From: Chryseobacterium aquifrigidense
Lineage (GTDB): Bacteria; Bacteroidota; Bacteroidia; Flavobacteriales; Weeksellaceae
Direction: 5' to 3'
NCBI RefSeq assembly: GCF_006716485.1
Contig: NZ_VFPD01000001.1
Coordinates: forward strand, 1,363,096 to 1,427,095
Length of the DNA: 64,000 nucleotides
Shown: in pieces, positions 8,337 through 16,407 of the stretch
Layout: every line of letters starts with the position of its first letter
How positions within the stretch are numbered: the stretch's first letter is position 1
Notes under the pieces: model-generated
Told to the model about the DNA's origin: nothing
Databases searched by the model: none
The model's input: the letters and a program-made list of their open reading frames with translations, nothing else
Program-made: the position numbers and the translations under genes

Positions 8337-9038
8337 ATGAAAATAGAAATCTGGTCAGACGTAATGTGTCCGTTTTGCTATATCGGAAAAAATAATTTTG
8401 AGCAAGCTCTGAACAAGCTTCCTTTCAAAGATGAAGTAGAAGTGGAGTGGAAGAGTTTTCAGCTGGATCCAACTTTAGATCCAAAAGAAACTCAGGACAC
8501 CATTCAGTATTTCAGAGAAAAGAAAGGAGTGGGCGAAGCTCAGGCTACCCAAATGCTGGGCCAGGTTACCCAGATGGGAAAAGGAGCTGGAATTGATTTT
8601 GATTTTGGAAAAACTCTGATCACCAATACTTTCAGTGCCCATAAATTACTTCATTTAGCTAAGAAGTATAACAAATCCAATGAAATGGAAGAAGCATTAT
8701 TTATTGCCCACTTTATTGACGGTAAGAATGTTGGAGACACAGAGGTTTTGATAGCTCTGGCAGAAAGTCTGGGAATTGATAAAGAAGAAGCAATACAGGC
8801 AGTTACTACAGATCAACTGGATTATGAAGTGAATCAGGATATTCAGGAGGCTAGAAACAATGGCATTTCAGGAGTTCCATTCTTTGTACTGAACGGTAAA
8901 TATGCTGTTTCCGGAGCTCAGCCTGCGGAAGTATTTGAAAATGCACTTCAGCAGACTTATAAAGAAACGGTGAGTCCGTTTAAGGATCTTTCCGGTGGCA
9001 GCGGAGCTTCCTGTGATGCTGACGGATGCAGTATTTAA
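8337..9038 (+). CDS. DsbA-family oxidoreductase, FrnE-like
   Basis: The 233-residue protein begins MKIEIWSDVMCPFCYIGK with the thioredoxin-type CPFC centre (Cys11, Cys14). The helical insertion and the GVPFFVLNGKYAVSGAQPAE cis-Pro region follow the FrnE / DsbA-like subfamily. There is no signal peptide, so it is a cytosolic thiol-disulphide oxidoreductase or isomerase. The C-terminal tail GASCDADGCSI adds two Cys, as FrnE relatives often do. It has its own promoter and a strong terminator. Its physiological partner is unknown. Confidence 0.9.
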   Translation: MKIEIWSDVMCPFCYIGKNNFEQALNKLPFKDEVEVEWKSFQLDPTLDPKETQDTIQYFREKKGVGEAQATQMLGQVTQMGKGAGIDFDFGKTLITNTFSAHKLLHLAKKYNKSNEMEEALFIAHFIDGKNVGDTEVLIALAESLGIDKEEAIQAVTTDQLDYEVNQDIQEARNNGISGVPFFVLNGKYAVSGAQPAEVFENALQQTYKETVSPFKDLSGGSGASCDADGCSI

Positions 9039-9044
9039 AATAAT

Positions 9045-9079
9045 AAACCCCCAAAACAATTGATTTGTTTTGGGGGTTT
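9045..9079. terminator. Rho-independent terminator
   Basis: A perfect 15-bp stem (9045-9059 / 9065-9079) has a CCCCC/GGGGG core and a 5-nt loop. It immediately follows the FrnE-like gene. Its right arm contains an in-frame ATG of the next frame, which argues against that upstream start. Confidence 0.88.
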
Positions 9080-9105
9080 ACTTTAATATATTACAAAACC
9101 TGTTG

Positions 9106-9113
9106 TATCTTTG
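9106..9113 (+). promoter_or_regulatory. -7 box TATCTTTG that decides the nucleosidase start
   Basis: TATCTTTG matches TAnnTTTG, with a TTTA-like -33 element at about 9082. Transcription would begin near 9117, after the in-frame ATGs at 9065 and 9116. This favours translation from 9152. Confidence 0.5.
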
Positions 9114-9151
9114 TCATGCAGTACGAACAGCTGTATAAATCTGATTTCTCA

Positions 9152-9733
9152 ATGATAAAAATTAACAACGAAACGCATTATTCAATTGACGATACTCTTT
9201 TTGTTTTCGCATTAGATTCTGAAGCAGGAACAGTTTTCGATGATAAAAATAAATTAATTACCGGCATCGGAAAAGTGAATGCAGCGATAGAATTAACCAA
9301 AGAAATTCACGCCAGAAAACCTAAACTGATTGTGAACTTAGGTTCTGCAGGAAGTAAAGGATTCCACAAAGGAGAAGTGGTATGCTGTACAAAATTCATC
9401 CAGAGAGACATGGACGTAAGAGGGCTTGGATTTAAACTCTATGAAACACCATTATCCGGAGTACCTCCTGTATTGGAATACGGCCTTAAAATGGATACCT
9501 TGAAAGAAGGAATCTGCGGAAGCGGAGACAGTTTTGAAATGAATCACTCAGAAACTGATTATAATATTGTAGACATGGAAGCCTATCCACTGGCATTGAT
9601 TGCTCAACAGGAAAATATTCCATTTTTATGTCTGAAATATATTTCTGATGATGCAGGAAGTGACGCAGCAGATGATTGGAGCGTACAGGTACATCTGGCT
9701 TCTGAAGCCTTTAAAAAAATACTGTTTTCATAA
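9152..9733 (+). CDS. 5'-methylthioadenosine/S-adenosylhomocysteine nucleosidase-like protein
   Basis: From the ATG at 9152 the protein is 193 residues, MIKINNETHYS onward. It has the nucleoside phosphorylase / nucleosidase motifs LFVFALDSEAG, VNLGSAGS and VDMEAYPLALIAQQ, where the MEAY segment holds the purine-ribose binding Glu. It then has CLKYISDDAG with the catalytic-type Asp. These enzymes cleave adenine from MTA or SAH, or act on other purine nucleosides. Earlier in-frame ATGs lie in the preceding terminator or before the predicted transcription start. It is slightly shorter than E. coli Pfs, so the substrate is uncertain. Confidence 0.78.
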   Translation: MIKINNETHYSIDDTLFVFALDSEAGTVFDDKNKLITGIGKVNAAIELTKEIHARKPKLIVNLGSAGSKGFHKGEVVCCTKFIQRDMDVRGLGFKLYETPLSGVPPVLEYGLKMDTLKEGICGSGDSFEMNHSETDYNIVDMEAYPLALIAQQENIPFLCLKYISDDAGSDAADDWSVQVHLASEAFKKILFS

Positions 9734-9775
9734 ACAAATATAAATCCTGAACAAAGTTTCAGGATTTATATTTGT
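9734..9775. terminator. Near-perfect palindrome: terminator carrying -7 boxes in both arms
   Basis: An 18-bp stem (9734-9751 / 9758-9775) surrounds a 6-nt loop. It starts at the nucleosidase stop and is followed by TATTTTTAC, so it can terminate that gene. The right arm contains TATATTTG (9767-9774), a consensus -7 box for the AraC gene. By symmetry, the left arm carries the same box on the minus strand. Confidence 0.65.
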
Positions 9776-9801
9776 ATTTTTACTTTCAACCCGCCACTCG
9801 T

Positions 9802-10596
9802 ATGAAAGTTACTTTTTATCAACCGATGCATTCTGTTTTGAAAGATTATATTGAAGGATATTATTTTATAGAAAAAGATGATCATCAGGAACCTGTAAAA
9901 TATCTTACATTTCCAGATAATTATTTTATTGTATCAGCATGTCAGGATGTTGCTGTGACGCAGGATAAAGGATGGGTAGAAATCACCAGGTCGCCGTCTG
10001 AGAATATCGTGGTTGATTTTGTATTCAGATGCTCTGTTCCTACTGAAATTTTTTACCGTCAATCGGTAAATGAAATTACGATCTATTTTAAACCATTAGG
10101 AATTTATCATTTTTTTAATGCTGATCAATGGGAAGATCTGGAGCAGGAAATCCTTCTTTCAGATTTTACTGATATTATGAGCGCTGTTTTAAAAGAGTCT
10201 GACAGGAGAATGCAAATTGAAATACTGGAAAACTATTGTCTTTCCAAATTCCGGCCCCGAGACTTACATCTGGCTTACACCCTATTGAATGATTTTGAAA
10301 CAGAAATGAATATCGAAGAAATTGCAAAAAAAAATAAAATCACAAGGCAGTATGTCAACAAGGTTTCTCAGCGATATCTGGCTAAACCCGCTTCGGAATT
10401 CAGAAAAATACAAAGGTTTTGTAATGTTTTGATTTCAAATAAAAAATCCAGAAATCTTACAGAACTTTCCTACGAACATCTGTTTTATGACCAGTCTCAT
10501 CTCATTAAAGACTTTAAAGAACTCACCAGAATAAGTCCGGGAAAATTCTTTGAACATGTAGATACAGAGAAAAATAATGTCTGGCTATTTATCTGA
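9802..10596 (+). CDS. AraC-family transcriptional regulator
   Basis: From the ATG at 9802 the protein is 264 residues. The N-terminal two thirds (DUF6597-like; begins MKVTFYQPMHSVLKDYIEGY) is a ligand-binding or dimerisation region. The C-terminal part, from about residue 150, carries the paired HTH: MNIEEIAKKNKITRQYVNKV and LSYEHLFYDQSHLIKDFKEL followed by RISPGKFF. The region between LTELSYEH and the second helix keeps the family GFxDQSHF-like motif. I placed the start after the -7 box at 9767-9774. Targets are unknown; no divergent gene is present. Confidence 0.85.
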   Translation: MKVTFYQPMHSVLKDYIEGYYFIEKDDHQEPVKYLTFPDNYFIVSACQDVAVTQDKGWVEITRSPSENIVVDFVFRCSVPTEIFYRQSVNEITIYFKPLGIYHFFNADQWEDLEQEILLSDFTDIMSAVLKESDRRMQIEILENYCLSKFRPRDLHLAYTLLNDFETEMNIEEIAKKNKITRQYVNKVSQRYLAKPASEFRKIQRFCNVLISNKKSRNLTELSYEHLFYDQSHLIKDFKELTRISPGKFFEHVDTEKNNVWLFI

Positions 10597-10633
10597 GTTT
10601 CCATTTTTACAATTCACACAAATTTCATTGAAA

Positions 10634-10641
10634 TACATTTG
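10634..10641 (+). promoter_or_regulatory. -7 box TACATTTG upstream of S41 protease
   Basis: TACATTTG fits TAnnTTTG and lies 24 nt before the ATG at 10666. A T-rich -33-like element is at about 10604-10609, a slightly long spacing. Confidence 0.42.
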
Positions 10642-10665
10642 TTGAAATATTAAATCCTTATTTCA

Positions 10666-11670
10666 ATGAAAAAATTATATGTTGGGATTTCCCTTTTCAC
10701 TTTCTTATTTTCGAGTGCCCAGAAAAATGATATTTCAGTAGTGCTTGCTGATATTACCGAAAAAGTGAAAAGCCATTATATTGATAAAGAAACTTATAAA
10801 AAAGTAGACTCTTTATTTCAGAGTGAGCAGAAAAAAGGAACTTTTAAAGACCTCAATAAAAAAGATTTTGCGGATCTTCTTACTCAAAAGTTAAGAACAA
10901 CGATTAAAGACGAACATTTTTTTGTTAAATATCTCGAAAACTATACGCCTGAAAAACCGATGAGTGAAAAAGAGAAATTGAACAATGAACACAATAGTCT
11001 TGAAAATTTCGGATTTGAAACAGTTCAGCGACTTCCTGGGAATATCGGGTACATCAATTATAAAGGTTTTGCCTCTCCTGAAGCCAGTGAAAAAACATTA
11101 GCCGCCACCATGGACTTTGTTGCCAATACCCATTCTCTGATTATTGATCTCAGAGAAAACGGAGGTGGAGAAAACGGGATGCTTCTTCTGTTTTTAAGCT
11201 ATTTTTTTGATCAGAAAAAAGATCTTTATACCACATATTTCAGACATAATCAGAAAACCGTTGTAGACAGTACTCAACCCAAAGTTTCCGGACAGAAATA
11301 TCTTCATAAAAAGATTTATATTCTTACCAGTAAAAAAACTTTTTCGGCCGGAGAAGCTGTAGCCTATTTTTTGCAGCAATATAAACTTGCTGAAGTAATT
11401 GGTGAAAAAACAGGGGGTGCCGCTAATCCTGTAGATCATTTTATGGTTCAAAATCAATATTTACTGCTTGTTCCGGCAGGAAAAATAACAGCTTTAAGCA
11501 CTCAAAAGAACTGGGAACATATAGGAGTGATACCCGATCAGGAAGTGAAAAGCGAAGATGCTTTAAAGACGGCTCACATCAAAATTTTAAAAAATATAAT
11601 AGTTTCAGGAACAAAAACAGAACTGACCTTACCTGAAATAAAAAATCTTATTTATAAATTAGAACAATAA
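10666..11670 (+). CDS. Secreted S41-family peptidase
   Basis: The 334-residue protein has a signal peptide (MKKLYVGISLFTFLFSSAQ). A three-helix N-terminal domain (about 20-110) leads to the IRBP/C-terminal-processing-protease core. SLIIDLRENGGGENG at 157-171 is the family glycine-rich loop, and TSKKTFSAGEAVAYF carries the nucleophile Ser227. IGEKTGGAANP follows. No PDZ domain is visible, so it resembles the S41B / tricorn-like interphotoreceptor-retinoid-binding group rather than CtpA. It is probably periplasmic. The GNAT gene follows after 9 bp and may be cotranscribed. Confidence 0.88.
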   Translation: MKKLYVGISLFTFLFSSAQKNDISVVLADITEKVKSHYIDKETYKKVDSLFQSEQKKGTFKDLNKKDFADLLTQKLRTTIKDEHFFVKYLENYTPEKPMSEKEKLNNEHNSLENFGFETVQRLPGNIGYINYKGFASPEASEKTLAATMDFVANTHSLIIDLRENGGGENGMLLLFLSYFFDQKKDLYTTYFRHNQKTVVDSTQPKVSGQKYLHKKIYILTSKKTFSAGEAVAYFLQQYKLAEVIGEKTGGAANPVDHFMVQNQYLLLVPAGKITALSTQKNWEHIGVIPDQEVKSEDALKTAHIKILKNIIVSGTKTELTLPEIKNLIYKLEQ

Positions 11671-11679
11671 ATACTTGTT

Positions 11680-12201
11680 ATGTCATCAATCATTATCAAT
11701 ACATCCAGCGAAAAAGACCTCGAAATACTTCAGAATATTGGTATACAAACCTTCACTGAAACCTTTGCAGAAGATAATACTGAAGAGGCTATGAAAAAGT
11801 ATCTGGAAGAAAGCTTTACTACTGAAAAGATAAAATCAGAACTGAATAATCCTGATTCATTTTTCTATATTGCCTGGGAAGAAGACAATCCGGTTGGTTA
11901 CCTGAAAGTTAATTCCGGAAAAGCGCAGACAGAACTTCAGGATGAAACCAGTCTGGAAATTGAAAGAATCTATGTAAAGAAAAGTCACCACGGGAAAAAA
12001 GTAGGCCAGCTTCTTTATAATCAAGCTCTGGAAACGGCTAAGCAACTGGGTAAATCATACTTATGGCTTGGGGTTTGGGAAGAAAATCTGAGAGCACTCA
12101 ATTTTTACAGGAAAAACGGATTTGTTGAATTTGATAAGCATATTTTCAGACTTGGGGAAGAAGAACAGACGGATCTGATGATGAAAAAAGTATTGGATTA
12201 A
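11680..12201 (+). CDS. GNAT-family N-acetyltransferase
   Basis: The 173-residue protein has the acetyl-CoA binding region LEIERIYVKKSHHGKKVGQLLYNQAL, the R/Q-x-x-G-x-G/A variant of GNAT motif A. Motif B is present as YLWLGVWEENLRALNFYRKN. The N-terminal segment containing FTETFAEDNTEEAMKKYLEE is typical of the PaiA-like spermine/spermidine acetyltransferase branch. Polyamine acetylation is a reasonable guess only. It lies 9 bp behind the S41 peptidase gene. Confidence 0.87.
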   Translation: MSSIIINTSSEKDLEILQNIGIQTFTETFAEDNTEEAMKKYLEESFTTEKIKSELNNPDSFFYIAWEEDNPVGYLKVNSGKAQTELQDETSLEIERIYVKKSHHGKKVGQLLYNQALETAKQLGKSYLWLGVWEENLRALNFYRKNGFVEFDKHIFRLGEEEQTDLMMKKVLD

Positions 12202-12231
12202 TTTTCTTCAAAATAGAAAGATTGTATTTAA

Positions 12232-12265
12232 CCACTGATTACACAGATTTTCACAGATGATTATG
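12232..12265. repeat. Intergenic repeat of the ACCACTGATTACACAGATT type
   Basis: The stretch reads ACCACTGATTACACAGATT followed by TTCACAGATGATT. CACAGATT/CACAGATG repeats of this kind recur in non-coding DNA of many Bacteroidota. Only one clear copy lies in this window, so the assignment rests on general knowledge. Confidence 0.4.
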
Positions 12266-12298
12266 TAATACAATTCTTTATACCTTCTAAATGTCAAA

Positions 12299-12886
12299 AT
12301 GAAAAACTCAGAATTTGTAAATCAGATCAATACCTATTATCCTTTATCTGAAGAAACGATTAAAGATTTATTGGATATCTGTACAGAAGAATACTATAAC
12401 AAAAATGATCTTTTGCTGGAAACTGGGGCTATGGCAAGATATTATTATTTTCTCAAATCCGGATTGATAGGGTATTATACAATAGATGAACAAGGGGATA
12501 ATATTTACAAAATCTTTTTTGAGGAAAGCAGTTTTGTAGCTTCTACGGCCGCCATTATTAAAAATGAACCCAGTGATTTCACAATTATTGCACTGGAAGA
12601 CTGCACAGTGATACAATATCCTGCAAAAGCCTATCGGGAATTGCTTGAAAAGCATCATGATCTGGCACTTTTTCATATGCATTATCTGGAGAAAAACTGG
12701 GTGGTAAAAAAAGAACCCCTGGAAGTTTCTCTGAAATATGAAACGGCAAAAAAAAGATATCTGCAATTGGTTGAAAACACCTCTCTTCATAACAGATTAA
12801 AACAGCATCATATTGCCTCTTATCTGGGAATTACGCCTACACAGCTAAGCCGGATCAAAAAGGAAATTCATGAAGATAAATACTAA
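12299..12886 (+). CDS. Crp/Fnr-family regulator
   Basis: The 195-residue protein has a cyclic-nucleotide-binding-like domain (about 10-130) and a C-terminal HTH, RLKQHHIASYLGITPTQLSRIKKEI. This ITPTQLSRIKKE form is the usual Bacteroidota variant of the Crp-like HTH. The effector-binding residues of cAMP-type Crp are not obvious. It is monocistronic and its regulon is unknown. Confidence 0.88.
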   Translation: MKNSEFVNQINTYYPLSEETIKDLLDICTEEYYNKNDLLLETGAMARYYYFLKSGLIGYYTIDEQGDNIYKIFFEESSFVASTAAIIKNEPSDFTIIALEDCTVIQYPAKAYRELLEKHHDLALFHMHYLEKNWVVKKEPLEVSLKYETAKKRYLQLVENTSLHNRLKQHHIASYLGITPTQLSRIKKEIHEDKY

Positions 12887-13016
12887 TTGCATTTTACCCA
12901 TATTTTTAATAATCAGTCATTAATGATTTATTTCATGTTTCTGGGATATATCTTAATATTATTTTAAATTTACATTATTTCACAAATAAGAGATATAATT
13001 AAAATAGTAATCCAAC

Positions 13017-13994
13017 ATGAAACTACATCACACGTATTTCTATCATCCTGATTTCGTAGAAGATAATACAGCTGTTATTGAGCACTTTGAAAGGCGGGAA
13101 ATTTCAATGCAAAAAATTCAGAATGCTTTAGGCAGGGCAGAACGTTATATTGTTCCGGAGAATTCCTCCGAAACTACACTTTCTATGGCAATTGAAGCTG
13201 CAAGAGGTGTTCTTAATGAAAGTAATATTTCTATTCTCGATATAGATGTTATTATTTTTGTAAGCAGTTCTCCCGAACATCATATTCCCTGTGATGCTAT
13301 CCAGATCCATCATGAACTTAACGGAAAACCGGATACCTTATGTTATGATATGAATGCCAACTGTATTGGAGCGTTTATAGCACTGGATCAGGTATCAAAA
13401 TATTTAAAAGGAACCCGGTCCGGAACAAAAGCCTTGGTAGTTTGTTCCGAAAAATTCTCGAGGATATTAGATCCTGACAACCCGATTACCGCTTTTTGTC
13501 TTTCAGATTCCGCTTTTGCTTTTATCGTAGAAAATGATGGAGACAATACCTCAGGGTTAATAGATGTATTATATCATACAGACAGCAGCTTTTGTAATAC
13601 GGTATTGTATCCACCTAAAGGAAATTCGGAGCATCAGCATGGCGATCTGACAACCTGGGATCGTATTTTTGACGGCATGGGAAGTGTCAATTTTGCACTT
13701 GAAAATATCAGCCTTTTCTTAAAGCGTAACCAGATAAGTCTGGAACAGATTGATTTGTTTTTATTTTCACAATTTTCTATAAAGAATATTAATATTATCC
13801 GCGATTACTTTCATTTGCCGGAAGAAAAAATTCCTTTTTATTCTAAAGAGCTCGGATATACCGGAGCTTCCAGTCCATTTTTAGCTTTAGACAGATACCA
13901 GAAAGAAGTAAAATCATTGAAAAAAGGAGATTATATTCTTATATGGACACTGGGGACAGGCTATCAGGCAGGATTAATGCTTTGGAAATATTAA
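13017..13994 (+). CDS. KAS III (FabH)-like protein with altered catalytic residues
   Basis: The 325-residue thiolase-fold protein matches FabH length. It keeps the nucleophile region DMNANCIGAFIAL with Cys116, and GTGYQAG near the C-terminus. The expected HQAN motif is replaced by SQFS (251-254). The expected GN-T-S-A-A-S segment reads GYTGASS (280-286), so both the catalytic His and Asn are missing. It therefore probably does not do decarboxylative Claisen condensation and may transfer acyl groups or form esters or amides instead. It is a single gene with its own terminator; no partner ACP is adjacent. Confidence 0.8.
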   Translation: MKLHHTYFYHPDFVEDNTAVIEHFERREISMQKIQNALGRAERYIVPENSSETTLSMAIEAARGVLNESNISILDIDVIIFVSSSPEHHIPCDAIQIHHELNGKPDTLCYDMNANCIGAFIALDQVSKYLKGTRSGTKALVVCSEKFSRILDPDNPITAFCLSDSAFAFIVENDGDNTSGLIDVLYHTDSSFCNTVLYPPKGNSEHQHGDLTTWDRIFDGMGSVNFALENISLFLKRNQISLEQIDLFLFSQFSIKNINIIRDYFHLPEEKIPFYSKELGYTGASSPFLALDRYQKEVKSLKKGDYILIWTLGTGYQAGLMLWKY

Positions 13995-14040
13995 TCACTG
14001 GCTGATCTTATTTTAGCGAATTAAATAAAAACAAATTACA

Positions 14041-14076
14041 AAAGCTTCAACATATGTTGAGGCTTTCTTCTTTTTT
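14041..14076 (+). terminator. Rho-independent terminator after KAS III-like gene
   Basis: AAAGCTTCAACAT (14041-14053) pairs with ATGTTGAGGCTTT (14054-14066), with one T-G wobble. It is followed by TCTTCTTTTTTC. Confidence 0.8.
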
Positions 14077-14108
14077 CTTTCACAATTTTGCTCTGTCATA
14101 AGATTATT

Positions 14109-14138
14109 GGTATACTATATGTTTTAAAAAAGTATACC
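14109..14138 (+). promoter_or_regulatory. Inverted repeat GGTATACT-N14-AGTATACC, candidate operator
   Basis: A perfect 8-bp inverted repeat (14109-14116 / 14131-14138) surrounds an AT-rich spacer, 31 bp upstream of the secreted esterase. It lies in the expected promoter position and has no T-tract, so it is more likely a protein-binding site than a terminator. Confidence 0.42.
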
Positions 14139-14169
14139 TGTAATTATCACTAATTAAACATTTTTCAGC

Positions 14170-14982
14170 ATGAAGAAGCTTATCAACATTGTATTTGTAA
14201 TGACTGCCTTTGTACAGTTATCCGCACAAAAAATTATTCATCAGGAAGTTTTCAGTCCGAAAATGAATAAAAAGATCAAAACAGTAATCATCACGCCTAA
14301 TCTTCAGCCTAATACGAAGTATCCGTCTGTTTATATTCTTCATGGTTTCAGTGGTAATCCGGACAGAATTATGAAGCAGGATATTCCTGATTTGGTTAAA
14401 AAAGCTCAGGAATTAAAAACAATCTATGTACTTCCAGATGGAAATTACAGTTCGTGGTATGTAGACAGTCCGGTTGTTAAGGATTCACAATATCAGACTT
14501 TTATTGGAAAAGAACTGGTAGAATTCATTGACAAAAATTATCCTGTAAAAGCAGAAAAAAAATTCCGTGGAATTTTAGGATGGAGTATGGGAGGCTATGG
14601 AGCTACCAACATCGGGGTTACCTATAACAAGACATTTGGTATCGTTGGAAGTTCATGTGGTGCCCTTGATTTTAATTCTTTTGGAGAAGGATATCAGAAA
14701 TATATGGTGAATAAGGTTTTAGGTCCATTGGAATCTATCAATCCGAATTTCCTTACCGACAGCAAAATAAAACTGATGGCCGGAGTAGATCAGCAATATA
14801 TTTTCGACTGTGGAACGGAAGACACTCAAATGATCAGTATGAACAGAAATTTTCATAAAAAGCTGACAGAAATGAAGATCCAGCACCTTTACACAGAATC
14901 TTTAGGCGGACATGTTCCTGAATATTGGAGCAGATCGTTATCCGAACAACTTTCTTTATTTGACAGGTTTTTTAAGCAATAA
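14170..14982 (+). CDS. Secreted alpha/beta-hydrolase esterase (esterase D / antigen 85-like)
   Basis: The 270-residue protein has a signal peptide ending near LSAQ (residues 17-20). It contains YPSVYILHGFSG (oxyanion region) and the nucleophile elbow GWSMGG with Ser139. FDCGTED near 212-218 can supply the Asp, and GGHVPEYW gives His248. The family includes S-formylglutathione hydrolase-like and feruloyl- or siderophore-esterase-like proteins. Its export and its position next to the siderophore locus make a role in hydrolysing an ester substrate in the periplasm conceivable. The siderophore link is speculative, since terminators separate the two. Confidence 0.82.
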   Translation: MKKLINIVFVMTAFVQLSAQKIIHQEVFSPKMNKKIKTVIITPNLQPNTKYPSVYILHGFSGNPDRIMKQDIPDLVKKAQELKTIYVLPDGNYSSWYVDSPVVKDSQYQTFIGKELVEFIDKNYPVKAEKKFRGILGWSMGGYGATNIGVTYNKTFGIVGSSCGALDFNSFGEGYQKYMVNKVLGPLESINPNFLTDSKIKLMAGVDQQYIFDCGTEDTQMISMNRNFHKKLTEMKIQHLYTESLGGHVPEYWSRSLSEQLSLFDRFFKQ

Positions 14983-14991
14983 ATCCTTTTT

Positions 14992-15190
14992 TAAGTTTTG
15001 GCTAAAGCCGATCTTATCATAAACAATAAAAATAAACGGGCTAAAGCCCGCTTCTATTGATATAAAAAAACATCAGAATGAAATATCATATTTAAAAAAA
15101 TACAATGAAGACTTTAAATATTCAATAGGAACGGGCTTTAGCCCGTTTAATAAAATAAATATAAATTCCGATGGCTTTAGCCAAAACTTA
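14992..15190. repeat. Nested inverted-repeat element (REP/MITE-like)
   Basis: The outer arms TAAGTTTTGGCTAAAGCC (14992-15009) and their exact complement (15173-15190) enclose an inner pair. The inner pair is built on CGGGCTAAAGCCCG (about 15033-15060) and CGGGCTTTAGCCCG (about 15121-15149), which match over 28-29 nt with two or three differences. Each arm is itself a small hairpin. The arrangement is symmetric over about 200 bp, has no ORF, and looks like a non-autonomous repeat element or a large cruciform. Confidence 0.7.
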
Positions 15191-15196
15191 CCACCT

Positions 15197-15268
15197 TTGA
15201 TCCTTGTCAAGGATCAATCAAGTGAAATCAAATAAAAATCCTTTTCAAGCATTGCTTAAAAAGGATTT
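15197..15268. terminator. Two hairpins between convergent esterase and oxygenase genes
   Basis: TTGATCCTTG/CAAGGATCAA (15197-15206 / 15208-15217) is a 10-bp palindrome around one base. AAATCCTTTT...AAAAGGATTT (15236-15268, inner AAGC/GCTT) is a longer hairpin. The second is a likely terminator for the minus-strand oxygenase gene ending at 15310. Confidence 0.6.
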
Positions 15269-15309
15269 GCGATTGATTGAATGTTCAAAAATGCTAACTA
15301 AGCATTCTA

Positions 15310-16407
15310 TTAAAAGTTTTGAAAGTTTTTGCCCAGATGTTCCTCGATCACAAAGAACGGATCTTCCGTAAGGGTGTGCGCTCTCATATCAATAAGGCTC
15401 ACTTTACTCATCATACGAAGCATAATTCTTCTCTCACAAGGCTGTTCTATACCGTCAATATTTCTTACTCCTGCCCGGAAAGCCGACCTTCCGTGAGCAC
15501 ATAAGTGATTATTTACCAGAATCACATCTCCTGCCTGAGGCGTAAATCCCGAATAAATCAAATGTCTGGCTTCTTCCCAGAATTCATGCAGCGTATTCTG
15601 CGCTTCATCAGATTGTCTGATACTGGAATTGAACAACTGTTCAGCAGCATCAAAACGCATAAATGGAAGGCTGTAATTTCCATACAATACAGAATCTAAT
15701 GTTTCCTCTTCACTGTTTCCCGTTTCAAGATTGGCATCTTTTGGGATTTTATAGATGGGCTCAAAAAGTGGTCTGTACTTTTCCCCGACAGATTCATGAG
15801 AACGGATAGAATAAAGAGTAGAAGGAACCTGTTCCTCATTTCTCACATACATAAAGCTTAAAAAATCTGCCTGATGTTTCAGAAAAGCATCTTCTGTATG
15901 TACATACAAATCGGTTGAAGATCCTGATCCAGTCTGTGTTTCTTTCATTCTTTCATCAGGTATTATAGCATGGATCAGTCCGCCGCCTTTACGCTGTGAA
16001 TAATACTGTACAGGTTTTGAGGGAAGCGCTCCATGAATAAGGGCACATGCAAAACCGTATAAATTAAATTTTGAATAATCAGCTGCCTGCCAGTTGGGAG
16101 GAGTAGAGCCTATATTCTCCTGATCTATATCCATTAATCCGGTAAAGATCAGTGCACCATATTGATTTTTTGAAAAGTCACTCGCAAAATCAGCTGCTAT
16201 ATTTAAAATTCTCTCGGGTAAAAAATAAGACGCCAGCTGATGCACATGCTTAATAAAATCACGGTTTTCATAAGTGTCATATTTTTTCTGAAGATGCAAA
16301 GCCGCATCTTTTATCATTCTTCTTTCCTGAGAGGTGACTTCTATGACCGTAGGAAGCAGTTTTACAGCTGTTAAACAGTCTTTATCTAAAATTTCTGTAG
16401 AATTCAT
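15310..16407 (-). CDS. Fe(II)/2-oxoglutarate lysine hydroxylase-like (clavaminate synthase-like / TauD fold)
   Basis: The 365-residue protein has the metal-binding HxE (His170-Thr-Glu172 in YVHTEDAF), a distal His305 in CAHGRSAF, and an Arg cluster RRIMLR (326-331) for 2-oxoglutarate. This layout and length match the CAS-like oxygenases whose characterised Flavobacterium and Chitinophaga members are L-lysine 4-hydroxylases found beside siderophore genes. It is divergent from the NIS operon by 216 bp. I infer that it makes 4-hydroxylysine, which the adjacent decarboxylase would turn into 3-hydroxycadaverine. Arginine or asparagine hydroxylation is an alternative. Confidence 0.8.
   Translation of the reverse strand: MNSTEILDKDCLTAVKLLPTVIEVTSQERRMIKDAALHLQKKYDTYENRDFIKHVHQLASYFLPERILNIAADFASDFSKNQYGALIFTGLMDIDQENIGSTPPNWQAADYSKFNLYGFACALIHGALPSKPVQYYSQRKGGGLIHAIIPDERMKETQTGSGSSTDLYVHTEDAFLKHQADFLSFMYVRNEEQVPSTLYSIRSHESVGEKYRPLFEPIYKIPKDANLETGNSEEETLDSVLYGNYSLPFMRFDAAEQLFNSSIRQSDEAQNTLHEFWEEARHLIYSGFTPQAGDVILVNNHLCAHGRSAFRAGVRNIDGIEQPCERRIMLRMMSKVSLIDMRAHTLTEDPFFVIEEHLGKNFQNF

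Noticed and set aside
15033..15149. CRISPR-like repeat array
   Set aside because: The CGGGCTAAAGCCCG units occur as an inverted pair with unequal spacing and no cas genes, so this is a palindromic repeat element, not an array.
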